Source of the DNA: an uncultured Helicobacter sp.
GTDB taxonomy: Bacteria > Campylobacterota > Campylobacteria > Campylobacterales > Helicobacteraceae
Assembly (NCBI GenBank): GCA_944326445.1
Contig: CALVDZ010000009.1
Coordinates: 7,631-71,630, forward strand
Length of the DNA: 64,000 nt
Direction of reading: 5' to 3'
A program made the position numbers and the translations under genes. The number at the start of each line of letters is the position of its first letter. The stretch's first letter is position 1. Shown here one piece after another: positions 16,063 to 24,804 of the stretch. The notes below the pieces were generated by a model, which saw nothing but the letters and a program-made list of their open reading frames with translations, had not been told where the DNA came from and made no database searches.

Positions 16063-17913
16063 TTAGCTCTTTTTGACACTAATGGTGCGCAGGTAGCCAT
16101 TTTCGCTAAGCATCACATACAAACGCCCTAGGACTTCTTTTTTGGTATCAGAATCTAGCTCGTGGTTTTCCTCAATATAATGCTTTAAAATGCGCTCAAT
16201 CTCTTTGGTATCATAATCCAAGTCATCGAGCACATCAAGGATTGTTTGGGCTTGCAGGAGGTTGCAGAGCTCATAGCCTTTGTTGAGATCGTCATCAAAC
16301 ACCACGCTAAATTCAGTAGGGTGGGTAAAGAGATTATGCCGCATACCTAGCACCTCCTGATACGCGCCCACTAAGAAAAATCCCAAAAAATACTCCTCTT
16401 TAGTCACATCGACATCGTGCAGATAGAGCGGCTTGTTTGGGTTAAAGGCAATCTCGCCATCGCTATCACAGGTAATATCCCATAGGCTCGCGCTGCGTGT
16501 GGGGCGGCGGTTGAGCCTATCTAGGGGCATCACGGGGAAGTTCTGCCCCAATCCCCAATAATCAGGCAGGCTCTGGAAAAAGCTACAATTAAGCAAATAC
16601 CGCTCTTGGACTTGCTCTTGTATGGCGATGATTTCGTTGTGGTTTTTGTGCTTTAGGAGTTTTAGCACTTTTTTGATGATGAGATGCACGAGCACTTCGG
16701 TATTACTCCGATCTTGCAAATCGATATAACCCAAGTCAAACAAAGTCAGCAAAGATTCCATATGATCAAAGCTATCGTGCAAATACTCAATAGCAGTCTT
16801 CTCACTCACGCTCTCATAGAGATCATAGAGCTCTTGGATAAGCGGCGGGTTGGTATCTTTTAGTTTCAACGCCTTTTCGTCATACTCTTGTGAGAGGAGC
16901 TCTAGCACAGGAGCTATCAAAACCGCGTGGTTTGCCGCGATGAATCGTCCAGATTCTATAAAAATATCAGGCTCTTTTTCGTTTTTGTTCTTAGCAATCT
17001 CGCGCAGTGAAAACACGACATCGCCGCTAAATTCCTCAAGCGTGTAGTTGCGGTTGTTTTCATTTTCGTGTTGGGTGTATTCTACTGCCAAGCCCCCGCC
17101 GATATTGACACAGGTTAGGTTTTTTGCGCCCTTTTTGCGTAGCTCGGCATAGATATTGCCCGCTTCGCGCAGGGCTTTTTTGAGTGGCAAAATATCGCTC
17201 ATCTGACTACCGATGTGGAAGTGAATCATCGTGAATCTATCAAGCAGGTTGTGTCGCTCAAGCATATTAAGTGCTTCTAAGAGCTCGGTGGAAGTCAAGC
17301 CAAATTTTGAATAAATCCCCCCGCTTTTTGCCCACACGCCTATGCCGCTGCTATGGAGGCGGATTCTAAGCCCGATTTTGGGATAGGGCTCGCCCATCTC
17401 CTTAGCCACCTCGATAATCGTTTCTAGCTCATTTAAGCCCTCTATGGTGATGGTGATATCATGCCTCATATTTGCTGCGATAAATCCTAGAGAGATCATC
17501 TCGCGATCTTTAAAACCATTAACCGTGATTGGCGTGTTTTTATTCGCATACGCCATAGCTAAAATCAGCTCGGGCTTGCTCCCGGCTTCTAGTCCATAGC
17601 ATTTATCCGCGCTCTGCTCCACGAGCGGTAGGACAAAGTGTGGCATTTGATTGACTTTGAGGGGGAAAACGGCTTTAAACCCGCCTTGGTAGTTGTATTC
17701 TGCGATGGAGCGCTCAAAGGCATTAAATACCTTGTGAATCTGATTTTTGACAAGATGAGGGAAGCGCAGGAGCAATGGACCACGATAGCCCTTTTCTCGG
17801 ATTTCTTGCACGATTTGTATGAGTGCGGGCTTGCTTTTGTGATTGACTACAACCCGCCCATCATTGATGATAAAATCCCCATTAGCCCAAAAGTTGATAC
17901 CATAATCCACCAT
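16063..17913 (-). CDS. speA: Biosynthetic arginine decarboxylase
   Basis: A PLP enzyme of the alanine racemase fold that decarboxylates arginine to agmatine for polyamine synthesis. The PLP lysine lies in VFPLKVNQMPHFV near residue 90. HFHIGSQ, VNIGGGLAVEY and the C-terminal CDSDGEI motif that supplies the second active-site cysteine are present. The open frame extends to a TTG at 17928, but AAGGGA is correctly spaced before the ATG at 17913, giving 616 residues. It is divergent from ybeY. Confidence 0.95.
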   Translation of the reverse strand: MVDYGINFWANGDFIINDGRVVVNHKSKPALIQIVQEIREKGYRGPLLLRFPHLVKNQIHKVFNAFERSIAEYNYQGGFKAVFPLKVNQMPHFVLPLVEQSADKCYGLEAGSKPELILAMAYANKNTPITVNGFKDREMISLGFIAANMRHDITITIEGLNELETIIEVAKEMGEPYPKIGLRIRLHSSGIGVWAKSGGIYSKFGLTSTELLEALNMLERHNLLDRFTMIHFHIGSQMSDILPLKKALREAGNIYAELRKKGAKNLTCVNIGGGLAVEYTQHENENNRNYTLEEFSGDVVFSLREIAKNKNEKEPDIFIESGRFIAANHAVLIAPVLELLSQEYDEKALKLKDTNPPLIQELYDLYESVSEKTAIEYLHDSFDHMESLLTLFDLGYIDLQDRSNTEVLVHLIIKKVLKLLKHKNHNEIIAIQEQVQERYLLNCSFFQSLPDYWGLGQNFPVMPLDRLNRRPTRSASLWDITCDSDGEIAFNPNKPLYLHDVDVTKEEYFLGFFLVGAYQEVLGMRHNLFTHPTEFSVVFDDDLNKGYELCNLLQAQTILDVLDDLDYDTKEIERILKHYIEENHELDSDTKKEVLGRLYVMLSENGYLRTISVKKS

Positions 17914-17948
17914 AGCGATCCCTTGCAAATCTAAAATTCCAAAGCCCC

Positions 17949-17972
17949 ATTATACAAACATAAGGATATAAT
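17949..17972. promoter_or_regulatory. Divergent -10 boxes for speA and ybeY
   Basis: A minus-strand TATAAT (17954-17949) lies about 36 bases before the speA start, and a plus-strand TATAAT (17967-17972) about 60 bases before the ybeY start. The two are back to back. Confidence 0.5.
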
Positions 17973-18033
17973 TTAGCCAAAACGACGCCAAAGATTCTCG
18001 CTCTTAGAGAATCTAAACGCGCAAGGAGTGAGC

Positions 18034-18504
18034 GTGCTAGAGCTAGAAAACCTAAGTGGCTATGAGCTAGATTCTGTGCTATTTGATGAGATTTTTGCCA
18101 CCCTAGCTAATACCTATATGCCAAGCCTAGCACCTAGCCTCTGCCTAGAGGTGCTCATCACAGATTCAGCACATATGCGCGAGATAAACAAAGCCCATCG
18201 CAATCAAGACAAGCCCACCGATGTGCTTTCATTCCCTTTGAGCGTGGAATATACAGATGTGCCCACGCAATGCACGCTTAGCCTAGGCTCTGTGGTGCTC
18301 AATGCTGAGCTCGCGCAAAAAGTGGCTAGGGAGCTAGGGCATATGCTAGAAGATGAGCTAAAGCTCCTTTTTATCCACGGGCTTTTGCATATCTTTGGCT
18401 TTGATCACGAGTGCGATGATGGCGCGCACAGGCGCGAGGAGTGTGGGTGGATTGAGCGCTTTTGCCTCCCCAAAAGTCTCATAGAACGCAGTGATTGTGT
18501 TTAA
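18034..18504 (+). CDS. ybeY: Endoribonuclease YbeY
   Basis: YbeY is a zinc-dependent endoribonuclease for 16S rRNA 3' maturation and ribosome quality control. The metal site H-x3-H-x5-H is visible as HGLLHIFGFDH near residues 113-123, preceded by KPTDVLSFP. A GTG at 18028 overlaps the AAGGAG ribosome site, so the GTG at 18034 is the better start (156 aa). A remnant of repeat A begins immediately after its stop. Confidence 0.93.
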   Translation: MLELENLSGYELDSVLFDEIFATLANTYMPSLAPSLCLEVLITDSAHMREINKAHRNQDKPTDVLSFPLSVEYTDVPTQCTLSLGSVVLNAELAQKVARELGHMLEDELKLLFIHGLLHIFGFDHECDDGAHRREECGWIERFCLPKSLIERSDCV

Positions 18505-18540
18505 TGCAAGTTTGTTGGGACAAATCTTAGAATCTAGCCC
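18503..18540 (+). repeat. Repeat A remnant (first hairpin only)
   Basis: TTTAATGCAAGTTTGTTGGG followed by ACAAATCTT is a decayed version of the first hairpin of repeat A, overlapping the ybeY stop codon. The rest of the element is absent. Confidence 0.55.
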
Positions 18541-18589
18541 AATAGATTCAGAATCTAGGGCATTTAAAAACACTCACGCAATCCCCCCC

Positions 18590-18925
18590 TACTTCAAAAA
18601 ACTTGTGCGAGGCTTTGTCAAATATAAACAATAGTGCGTGCGGTAGCGCAAGCCTAGCGCAATTGCAAAATTGCGCCATTAATGCAGCGCAAAAATCAAA
18701 TCAATGTGTAGGTGCGATAGCACCAACCGACACTCGCCCTTGTCGTGGTGTTAAAAATGCGTTAAGAAAATGCAGTAGTGCATTTTTAACTAGACAAGGA
18801 TACAGCGAGGCTCTCCCGCCAAAAGATATACTTTGTGGCTGCGCAAAAAGCGGCGGCTTTTTCGGCAATCAAGGGGATCGAGGAGGGGATAACACCCCTT
18901 TTTGCGAAAAAACAAAGCGATTTTG
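18590..18925 (+). repeat. Repeat B, copy 1 (multi-hairpin element)
   Basis: About 335 bases that match 30447-30805 in connecting sequence but not in stems. Shared blocks are TAGTGCGTGCGGTAGC, AAAAATCAAAT, TACAGCGAGGC, GCGGCGGCTTTTTCGG and CCCCTTTTTGCGAAAAAACA. Stems seen: GCGCAATT / AATTGCGC near 18657-18676; CTCGC / GCGAG (18733-18737 / 18805-18809); CCTTGTC / GACAAGG (18738-18744 / 18793-18799); TTAAAAATGC / GCATTTTTAA (18751-18760 / 18780-18789). The remainder of the gap to carB (18926-19198) is a run of AGAATCT-type words. Confidence 0.85.
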
Positions 18926-19198
18926 AGAAGCTAGAAAATATCCGTGAGAATGCGAGTCTAAGAAACTTAGAATCTACAGAATCTAGTGCGGATTCAAAGA
19001 CAAGCATAGAATCTAGCCGTATAGATTCTGAAGCAAGCACAGAATCTAAAGAGATTCTAAAAAATGGGCAAGGACGGAATCTAAGTGGCACAAAGCCCGC
19101 GCAATCCACCATCATTTCTGTAACCACATTTTAAGCGCGGCTTGGATACAATCCTGCCATTTGCAGACACTTTCCGCATTTTTCACAAAGGACAGACT

Positions 19199-22100
19199 AT
19201 GCCAAAACGCACAGACATTCACACCATTTTACTCATCGGCTCTGGACCCATTATCATCGGGCAGGCGTGTGAGTTTGATTATTCCGGCACGCAAGCGGCT
19301 AAGACGCTAAAGGCTCTAGGCTATCGCGTGGTGCTTATAAACTCCAATCCCGCTACGATTATGACAGATCCAGACTTCGCCGATCGCACCTATATCGAGC
19401 CTATCACCGAGGAAGTTATCGCTAATATCATCAAACAAGAGCGTGTCGATGCGATACTGCCTACTATGGGCGGGCAGACGGCACTCAATGTGGCGATGAG
19501 TATGCACGAGCGGGGAATGTTAGAAGGCGTGCAATTCCTAGGGGCTAGACCTGAGGCGATTAAAAAAGGCGAGGATAGGCAGGCGTTTAAAGAGGCTATG
19601 CTAAAAATTGGTATGGATTTGCCAAAATCGCGCTATGCCTACACGATAGAGGAGGCGGTTGAAGCGGCAAAGGAGATTGGATTCCCGCTTATTATCCGCG
19701 CGAGCTTTACCCTCGCAGGCGGGGGAAGCGGCGTGGCGTATAACATCGATGAGTTTAAGGCGTTGGCACAAAATGGCTTAGAGGTTAGCCCCATAAATGA
19801 GATTCTCATCGAAGAATCGCTTTTGGGGTGGAAAGAGTTTGAAATGGAGGTTATCCGCGATAGGAATGATAACTGCATCATCGTGTGTAGCATCGAAAAT
19901 CTCGATCCTATGGGCGTGCATACCGGGGATTCTATCACGATAGCCCCTGCATTGACGCTAACAGATAAAGAATACCAAAGAATGCGCGATGCGTCCTTTA
20001 AAATCCTGCGTGAAATTGGCGTGGATACCGGCGGGAGCAATGTGCAGTTTGCGATAAATCCCCAAAATGGCAGAATGACGGTTATCGAGATGAATCCGCG
20101 TGTATCGCGTAGCTCTGCCCTTGCCTCTAAAGCCACGGGCTACCCCATAGCCAAAGTCGCCACGCTCCTAGCCGTGGGCTACACCCTAGATGAAATCAAA
20201 AACGACATTACCGGCACGCCTGCGAGCTTTGAGCCTAGCATTGATTATATTGTGACTAAAATTCCGCGTTTTACCTTTGAGAAATTCCCGCAGGCAGATT
20301 CTACGCTCACCACTTCTATGAAGTCCATCGGCGAGGTTATGGCGATTGGCGGGAGCTTTAAAGAATCCTTGCAAAAGGCGTTGTGTAGCCTAGAGACGGG
20401 AATATTTGGGTTTAATCCCATTAGCGGGGATTTGAGTGAGATTCAGCGTGAGATTCGCCGCCCAAATGCCCATAGGCTGCTCTATATCGCTGAAGCCTTT
20501 AGAAATGGCGTGAGTGTAGCAGAAGTGCAGGAGTGGAGCAAAATCGATGCGTATTTTTTGCACCAAATAGCCGAGATTATCGCATTTGAGGGGGAGATTA
20601 CCTTTGAATCTCTGCAAGATAGGGTGTTTTTACGACAGGCAAAGCAATATGGCTTTAGCGACAAAATGCTAGCATTTATTACCAACAAAAACGAGGGGCT
20701 AGAGCTAAGGGAGGAGGACATTTATGCCTTGAGGGAGCGGCTAGGCGTGCGGCTGCAATACAATGAAGTAGATACCTGCGCAGCGGAGTTTGCCACACAA
20801 ACGGCATATCTCTATGGCACAATGCCTTTTAGCGGGGAATTACAGAATCTAGATTCTAAAAATGTGGCAGAATCTAACGAGGTGCGAGAATCTACCACTT
20901 CACAAGATTCTAAGGATATTACAGATTCCCGCAAAAGTGCCACGCTAGCACAGAGCATACAAAATGGCGAAGTATTTTGTGATGATTTTGGGGGCTTTGC
21001 AAGTGAGGACAAGGGAGCTACCTTAAGCGGTAGTGACCGAAGTCCGAATGCAGCAATCGCCCAAAAGCACGCAAAAGACGAGCCAACGCCCTCTAAAGTG
21101 CTGATTATTGGGGGTGGTCCTAATCGAATCGGTCAAGGAATAGAGTTTGATTATTGTTGCGTCCATGCCAGCTTCGCCCTTAGAGATATGGGCGTGCAAA
21201 GCCTTATGTATAACTGCAATCCCGAGACGGTGAGCACGGATTATGACACGAGTGATACTCTGTATTTTGAGCCTATCACTTTAGAATGCGTGCGGAGTGT
21301 GATTGAGCGTGAAAAGCCTGATGGCGTGATTGTGCATTTTGGTGGGCAGACACCGCTCAAACTCGCCAAACACTTAAGCCTCATCGGTGCGCAAATCATC
21401 GGCACAAGTGCCAAAGTCATCGATATAGCCGAGGATAGAGAGAAGTTTGCTGCGTTTGTGGAAAAACACGAGCTTTTGCAACCAAAAAACGGCATAGCAC
21501 GCACCAAAGAGGAAGCCTATAGTATCGCTAATGCGCTTGGATTCCCCGTGCTTGTGCGTCCGAGCTATGTGCTAGGTGGGCGGGCAATGCGGATTGTGGA
21601 TAATGTCGAGGAGCTGCGCACCTATATGGAAGAGGCGGTGAAAGTGAGTGAGGACTCGCCCGTGCTCATTGATAAATTCCTAGATTCTGCGCTAGAGCTT
21701 GATGTGGATTGTATCAGCGATGGGGTGGATGTGTATATCGGGGGCATTATGCAGCATATTGAGGAGGCAGGGATACATAGTGGCGATAGCGCGAGCTGCC
21801 TGCCGCCTTTTAGCATAGATTCTGCAATGCTAAAGCGCATAGAATCCACCACCGCCAAAATCGCCCTAAACCTCGGTGTAGTGGGGCTTATGAATGTGCA
21901 GTATGCCATCTATCAAGAGGAGCTCTACCTCATTGAGGTAAATCCTAGAGCCTCACGCACCGTGCCCTTTGTCTCTAAGGCTACGGGCATACCGCTCGCC
22001 AAAGTCGCCACGCGCGTGATGTGGCAGGGCAATCTGCGTGAGGCGTTGGCGTATTATGATAGCTTTGGCAATGTGGATTATTCCGATGAGATTCTAAGAC

Positions 22101-22675
22101 ACAAGTCCCTCAAATCCGTGGCGATTAAAGAATCCATCTTCCCATTTAATAAGCTTAGCGGCGCGGATATGTCGCTAGGACCAGAGATGAAAAGCACGGG
22201 CGAGGTGATGGGAATCTCTCAAGCGGTGGGTGTGAGCTTCGCCAAATCCCAAATCGCGTGCAAAAACGCCATACCCGCAAGTGGCAAAGTCTTTATCTCC
22301 CTAAGCCAACGCGACAAGCAAGCTGGCTGCGAGCTTGCCAAAAAACTTTTGGCACTAGGCTTTAGCCTCTGTGCCACAGGCGGCACACACAGGGCGTTTG
22401 CGAGTGAGGGCATAGAATCCGAGCTCGTGCTCAAAATCAGCGAGGGGCGTCCAAATATCACGGATTTGATGACAAACCACGAAATCGCAATGGCGATAAA
22501 CACGAGCGATACACGATCAAACAAGGGCGATACGGCACTCATCCGTGCGCAGATTCTCAAAGACAATATCCCATACTTCACCACGCTTAGCGCGGCAAAT
22601 ATGGCAGTCTTAGCCCTTGAGGCGATGAGCGATAAGGATATCAACCAAGCCATCGCCCTGCAAGATTTTCTATAA
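19199..22675 (+). CDS. carB: Carbamoyl-phosphate synthase large subunit
   Basis: CarB makes carbamoyl phosphate for arginine and pyrimidine synthesis from bicarbonate, ammonia supplied by CarA, and two ATP. Two homologous ATP-grasp halves are present: the first starts with LLIGSGPIIIGQACEFDYSG, the second with LIIGGGPNRIGQGIEFDYC, and an MGS-like regulatory domain ends the protein. The ATG at 19199 behind AAAGGA is preferred over the TTG at 19142, giving 1158 residues. That is about 80 more than E. coli CarB. The excess is an insert between the halves (about DNA 20835-21090) made of ES/DS-rich sequence plus an in-frame piece of repeat C. No carA adjoins it. Confidence 0.96.
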   Translation: MPKRTDIHTILLIGSGPIIIGQACEFDYSGTQAAKTLKALGYRVVLINSNPATIMTDPDFADRTYIEPITEEVIANIIKQERVDAILPTMGGQTALNVAMSMHERGMLEGVQFLGARPEAIKKGEDRQAFKEAMLKIGMDLPKSRYAYTIEEAVEAAKEIGFPLIIRASFTLAGGGSGVAYNIDEFKALAQNGLEVSPINEILIEESLLGWKEFEMEVIRDRNDNCIIVCSIENLDPMGVHTGDSITIAPALTLTDKEYQRMRDASFKILREIGVDTGGSNVQFAINPQNGRMTVIEMNPRVSRSSALASKATGYPIAKVATLLAVGYTLDEIKNDITGTPASFEPSIDYIVTKIPRFTFEKFPQADSTLTTSMKSIGEVMAIGGSFKESLQKALCSLETGIFGFNPISGDLSEIQREIRRPNAHRLLYIAEAFRNGVSVAEVQEWSKIDAYFLHQIAEIIAFEGEITFESLQDRVFLRQAKQYGFSDKMLAFITNKNEGLELREEDIYALRERLGVRLQYNEVDTCAAEFATQTAYLYGTMPFSGELQNLDSKNVAESNEVRESTTSQDSKDITDSRKSATLAQSIQNGEVFCDDFGGFASEDKGATLSGSDRSPNAAIAQKHAKDEPTPSKVLIIGGGPNRIGQGIEFDYCCVHASFALRDMGVQSLMYNCNPETVSTDYDTSDTLYFEPITLECVRSVIEREKPDGVIVHFGGQTPLKLAKHLSLIGAQIIGTSAKVIDIAEDREKFAAFVEKHELLQPKNGIARTKEEAYSIANALGFPVLVRPSYVLGGRAMRIVDNVEELRTYMEEAVKVSEDSPVLIDKFLDSALELDVDCISDGVDVYIGGIMQHIEEAGIHSGDSASCLPPFSIDSAMLKRIESTTAKIALNLGVVGLMNVQYAIYQEELYLIEVNPRASRTVPFVSKATGIPLAKVATRVMWQGNLREALAYYDSFGNVDYSDEILRHKSLKSVAIKESIFPFNKLSGADMSLGPEMKSTGEVMGISQAVGVSFAKSQIACKNAIPASGKVFISLSQRDKQAGCELAKKLLALGFSLCATGGTHRAFASEGIESELVLKISEGRPNITDLMTNHEIAMAINTSDTRSNKGDTALIRAQILKDNIPYFTTLSAANMAVLALEAMSDKDINQAIALQDFL
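21005..21045 (-). repeat. Repeat C fragment inside carB
   Basis: The segment GGGAGCTACCTTAAGCGGTA plus GTGACCGAAG is the reverse complement of the core of repeat C (compare 22978-23015). It is translated in frame as part of the linker between the two CarB halves. Confidence 0.7.
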
Positions 22676-22708
22676 AATTGGGATTTTTATACAATAAAAG
22701 GAGAGGCG

Positions 22709-22915
22709 ATGAGCGATACACAAGAGAGCGGCACAAAGAGCTTCGAAGAGCTTATAGAAAATGCTAAAGATATCATCACAAAGCTAGGACAGAGCGATAT
22801 CAATCTCAAAGAGGGCTTAGAGCTGTATAAAAACGGCGTGGAGACGCTCAAAAAAGCTCAAGAAATGTTAGAATCCGCTAAACTGGAGCTTGAGGAGATT
22901 GGGGGTTTTGAATAA
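22709..22915 (+). CDS. xseB: Exodeoxyribonuclease VII small subunit
   Basis: A 68-residue, highly helical protein with the XseB pattern: KSFEELIENAKDIITKLGQ, then LKEGLELYKNGVETLKKAQEML. With XseA, encoded elsewhere, it forms the single-strand exonuclease ExoVII. An AAAGGAG ribosome site precedes the ATG. It starts 33 bases after carB and is probably co-transcribed with it. Confidence 0.88.
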   Translation: MSDTQESGTKSFEELIENAKDIITKLGQSDINLKEGLELYKNGVETLKKAQEMLESAKLELEEIGGFE

Positions 22916-22923
22916 AGTAAGTT

Positions 22924-23090
22924 AGATTCTGTGTTAGGGCATTTGGCTTTTGGCGACTTTTTAGGGAATCTGCGCTCGGTGCTTGGTCACTACCGCTTAA
23001 GTAAGCTCCCTTCGCCCCTTGCTTGATAACCCTAAAAATTCATCCAAAATCCTAGAATGCCAAGGGGCAAGCCAAGCACGGAATCTGCTA
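22924..23090 (+). repeat. Repeat C, copy 1
   Basis: Starts just after xseB with TAGATTCTGTG and GGGCATTTGGCTTTT. An outer stem TTTTTAGGG / CCCTAAAAA (22958-22966 / 23030-23038) encloses a core with GGTCACTACCGCTTAAGTAA. The copy ends with CATCCAAAATCCTAGAATGC and GGCAAGCCAAGC. It matches 24415-24600 in layout. Confidence 0.8.
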
Positions 23091-23164
23091 AAAGCTTAGA
23101 TTCTAGATTCACAAACCCACATTTTTAGAATCTAAAGCAATAGATTCAGAATCTGCCATTTTAT

Positions 23165-23325
23165 AGAATCTCATCAAGGCTTGCCCTCGGAAATTCTAGG
23201 ATTGTGCGTAAGATTTGCTTGTTTTTGGAGGTGAGGCGAGGGAGTTACCTTAGGCGGTAATGACCGAAGCCGAACCGAACAAATCAAGCAAATATTGCGT
23301 GCAAGCCGAATTTCCTTGAATCTAG
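23165..23325 (-). repeat. Repeat C, copy 2 (inverted)
   Basis: On the minus strand the segment reads AAATTCGGCTTGCA, then CTTCGGTCATTACCGCCTAA and GTAACTCCCTCGCC, the repeat C core. It faces copy 1, so the xseB-galE gap is a pair of inverted copies with AGAATCT-rich sequence between them. Confidence 0.7.
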
Positions 23326-23360
23326 GGTTACACAACTACACCCCACACAAAGGAGCATTT

Positions 23361-24404
23361 ATGCAAAAATTCCTCTTCACCGGAGCGAGCGGCTATATCG
23401 GCTCGCACACCGCGTTTTGTTTTCTCACACAGAGGCAGGATTGCCAAATCGTGATTTATGACAATCTCAGCACGGGCTTTAGGCAAAATTATGAGTATCT
23501 CGCGAGTATCTTTGGGGAGCGCGTGCGTTTTGTGCAGGGCGATGTGGGCGATACGCACACGCTCTCTAGCCTTATGGAGTGCGAGAGGTTTAGCGCGGTG
23601 GTGCATTTTGCCGCGTCACTCATCGTGAGTGAATCTGTCGCCCTCCCGCTGACTTACTACCAAAACAACACGCTCAATACAACCCTGCTCATTGATTTGT
23701 GTATCAAACACGGGATTAATACCTTTATTTTCAGCTCCACCGCGGCAGTGTATGGCGAGCCTGATATAAGTCTCGTGCCTGTGAGTGAATCCACCCCGCT
23801 AAATCCCATCAATCCCTACGGCGCGAGCAAGATGATGAGCGAGCGCGTGCTGATGGATACGCACCGCGCCTATGGGCAGTTTAATTACGCGATTTTGCGC
23901 TATTTTAATGTCGCGGGGGCGAGCAGCGCGAACACACGAGAGATTTTGCAATCCGCACGGGGCTTGGGGCAGCGATCCCAAAACGCCACGCACCTCATCA
24001 AAGTCGCGTGTGAATGTGCGTGCGGAGCGCGCGAGGGTATGAGCGTGTTTGGCAGGGATTATGAGAGCAAAGATGGCACTTGTGTGCGGGATTATATCCA
24101 CGTCGATGATTTAGCCAGCGCGCACCTAAGCGCACTTACCTACCTCGAGCGGGAGGGCAAAAGCGAGGTTTTCAATGTCGGCTATGGGCACGGATACAGT
24201 GTGCTTGAAGTCATAGAGATGGTAAAAAAGGTGAGCGGAGTGGATTTTAGCGTGGTGGATTCTGCGCGCAGGGCGGGAGATCCCGCAATCCTCATCGCGG
24301 ACAATGCTAAGATTTGCGCACTCACAGATTGGAAGCCGCGCTTTGATGATCTTGCCTATATTATCAAAAGTGCGTATGAGTGGGAGAGAGCGCAGAGGGG
24401 GTAA
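23361..24404 (+). CDS. galE: UDP-glucose 4-epimerase
   Basis: A short-chain dehydrogenase-type epimerase that interconverts UDP-glucose and UDP-galactose (possibly also the GlcNAc forms) for surface glycan synthesis. The NAD-binding GASGYIGSH is at residues 7-15. The catalytic serine/tyrosine/lysine set is seen in FSSTAAVYGE and YGASKMMSE. AAAGGAG at 23349-23355 fixes the ATG at 23361 (347 aa); a longer open frame from 23295 lies in repeat sequence. It directly precedes a cluster of variable glycan-type genes. Confidence 0.93.
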   Translation: MQKFLFTGASGYIGSHTAFCFLTQRQDCQIVIYDNLSTGFRQNYEYLASIFGERVRFVQGDVGDTHTLSSLMECERFSAVVHFAASLIVSESVALPLTYYQNNTLNTTLLIDLCIKHGINTFIFSSTAAVYGEPDISLVPVSESTPLNPINPYGASKMMSERVLMDTHRAYGQFNYAILRYFNVAGASSANTREILQSARGLGQRSQNATHLIKVACECACGAREGMSVFGRDYESKDGTCVRDYIHVDDLASAHLSALTYLEREGKSEVFNVGYGHGYSVLEVIEMVKKVSGVDFSVVDSARRAGDPAILIADNAKICALTDWKPRFDDLAYIIKSAYEWERAQRG

Positions 24405-24414
24405 TTATGGAAAC

Positions 24415-24600
24415 ATAGATTCTGTGTTTGTGGGCATTGCGCTTTTCTAAAGAAACTTCGTTTTGGCGATAAATGCGGGAGCGGCGCAAAAGTGCTTCGG
24501 TTACATACACCTAAGTATGCGCCCTCGCACTTTTGCTTGCAACCCACATTTCTCATCCAAAATCTTAGAATGCCAAGAAGGCAAGCCTTGATGAGATTTA
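24415..24600 (+). repeat. Repeat C, copy 3
   Basis: Begins about 10 bases after galE with TAGATTCTGTG and GGGCATTGCGCTTTT. It has an outer stem AAATGCGGG / CCCACATTT (24471-24479 / 24543-24551, one mismatch) and an inner stem GCAAAAGTGC / GCACTTTTGC (24486-24495 / 24527-24536). It ends in CATCCAAAATCTTAGAATGC. The arms differ from copy 1 but remain paired. Confidence 0.8.
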
Positions 24601-24621
24601 CTAGCAAATTCAGAATCTAAG

Positions 24622-24787
24622 ACGGGTTTATAGAAAAGGTGTTTGACTAAAACGCGTTCCTGACGCGCTGACACTAAAAGATTCTATAAACTTGCTAAAA
24701 ACGCAGTGTATGAACGCGTAAGCGGAGGCAATGGGGGCTTTGCTCTCATTGCCGATAACAATTTGCCAAAAGGCAAATTGCATAAAA
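24622..24787 (-). repeat. Repeat A, copy 4 (inverted)
   Basis: Read on the minus strand it has the repeat A order: hairpin CAATTTGCC / GGCAAATTG (24780-24772 / 24767-24759), TTATCG, stem GGCAATG / CATTGCC, CTCCGCTTACGCG, CATACACTGCG, and the end TTTTCTATAAACC. It lies immediately upstream of the poly-G methyltransferase gene, ending about 18 bases before its start. Confidence 0.8.
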
Positions 24788-24804
24788 TAATAAAAGGAGC
24801 ACCA

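Noticed and set aside
18590..18925. Group II intron remnant
   Set aside because: GTGCG-like words occur, but no domain V hairpin and no reverse transcriptase or maturase fragment was found.
18603..18926. Open frame of 107 codons inside repeat B
   Set aside because: The corresponding frame in the second copy gives a different protein in most of its length, and conservation follows RNA stems rather than codons.
19142..19198. Longer start for CarB at a TTG
   Set aside because: The extra 19 residues are not family-like, and AAAGGA is correctly placed before the ATG at 19199.
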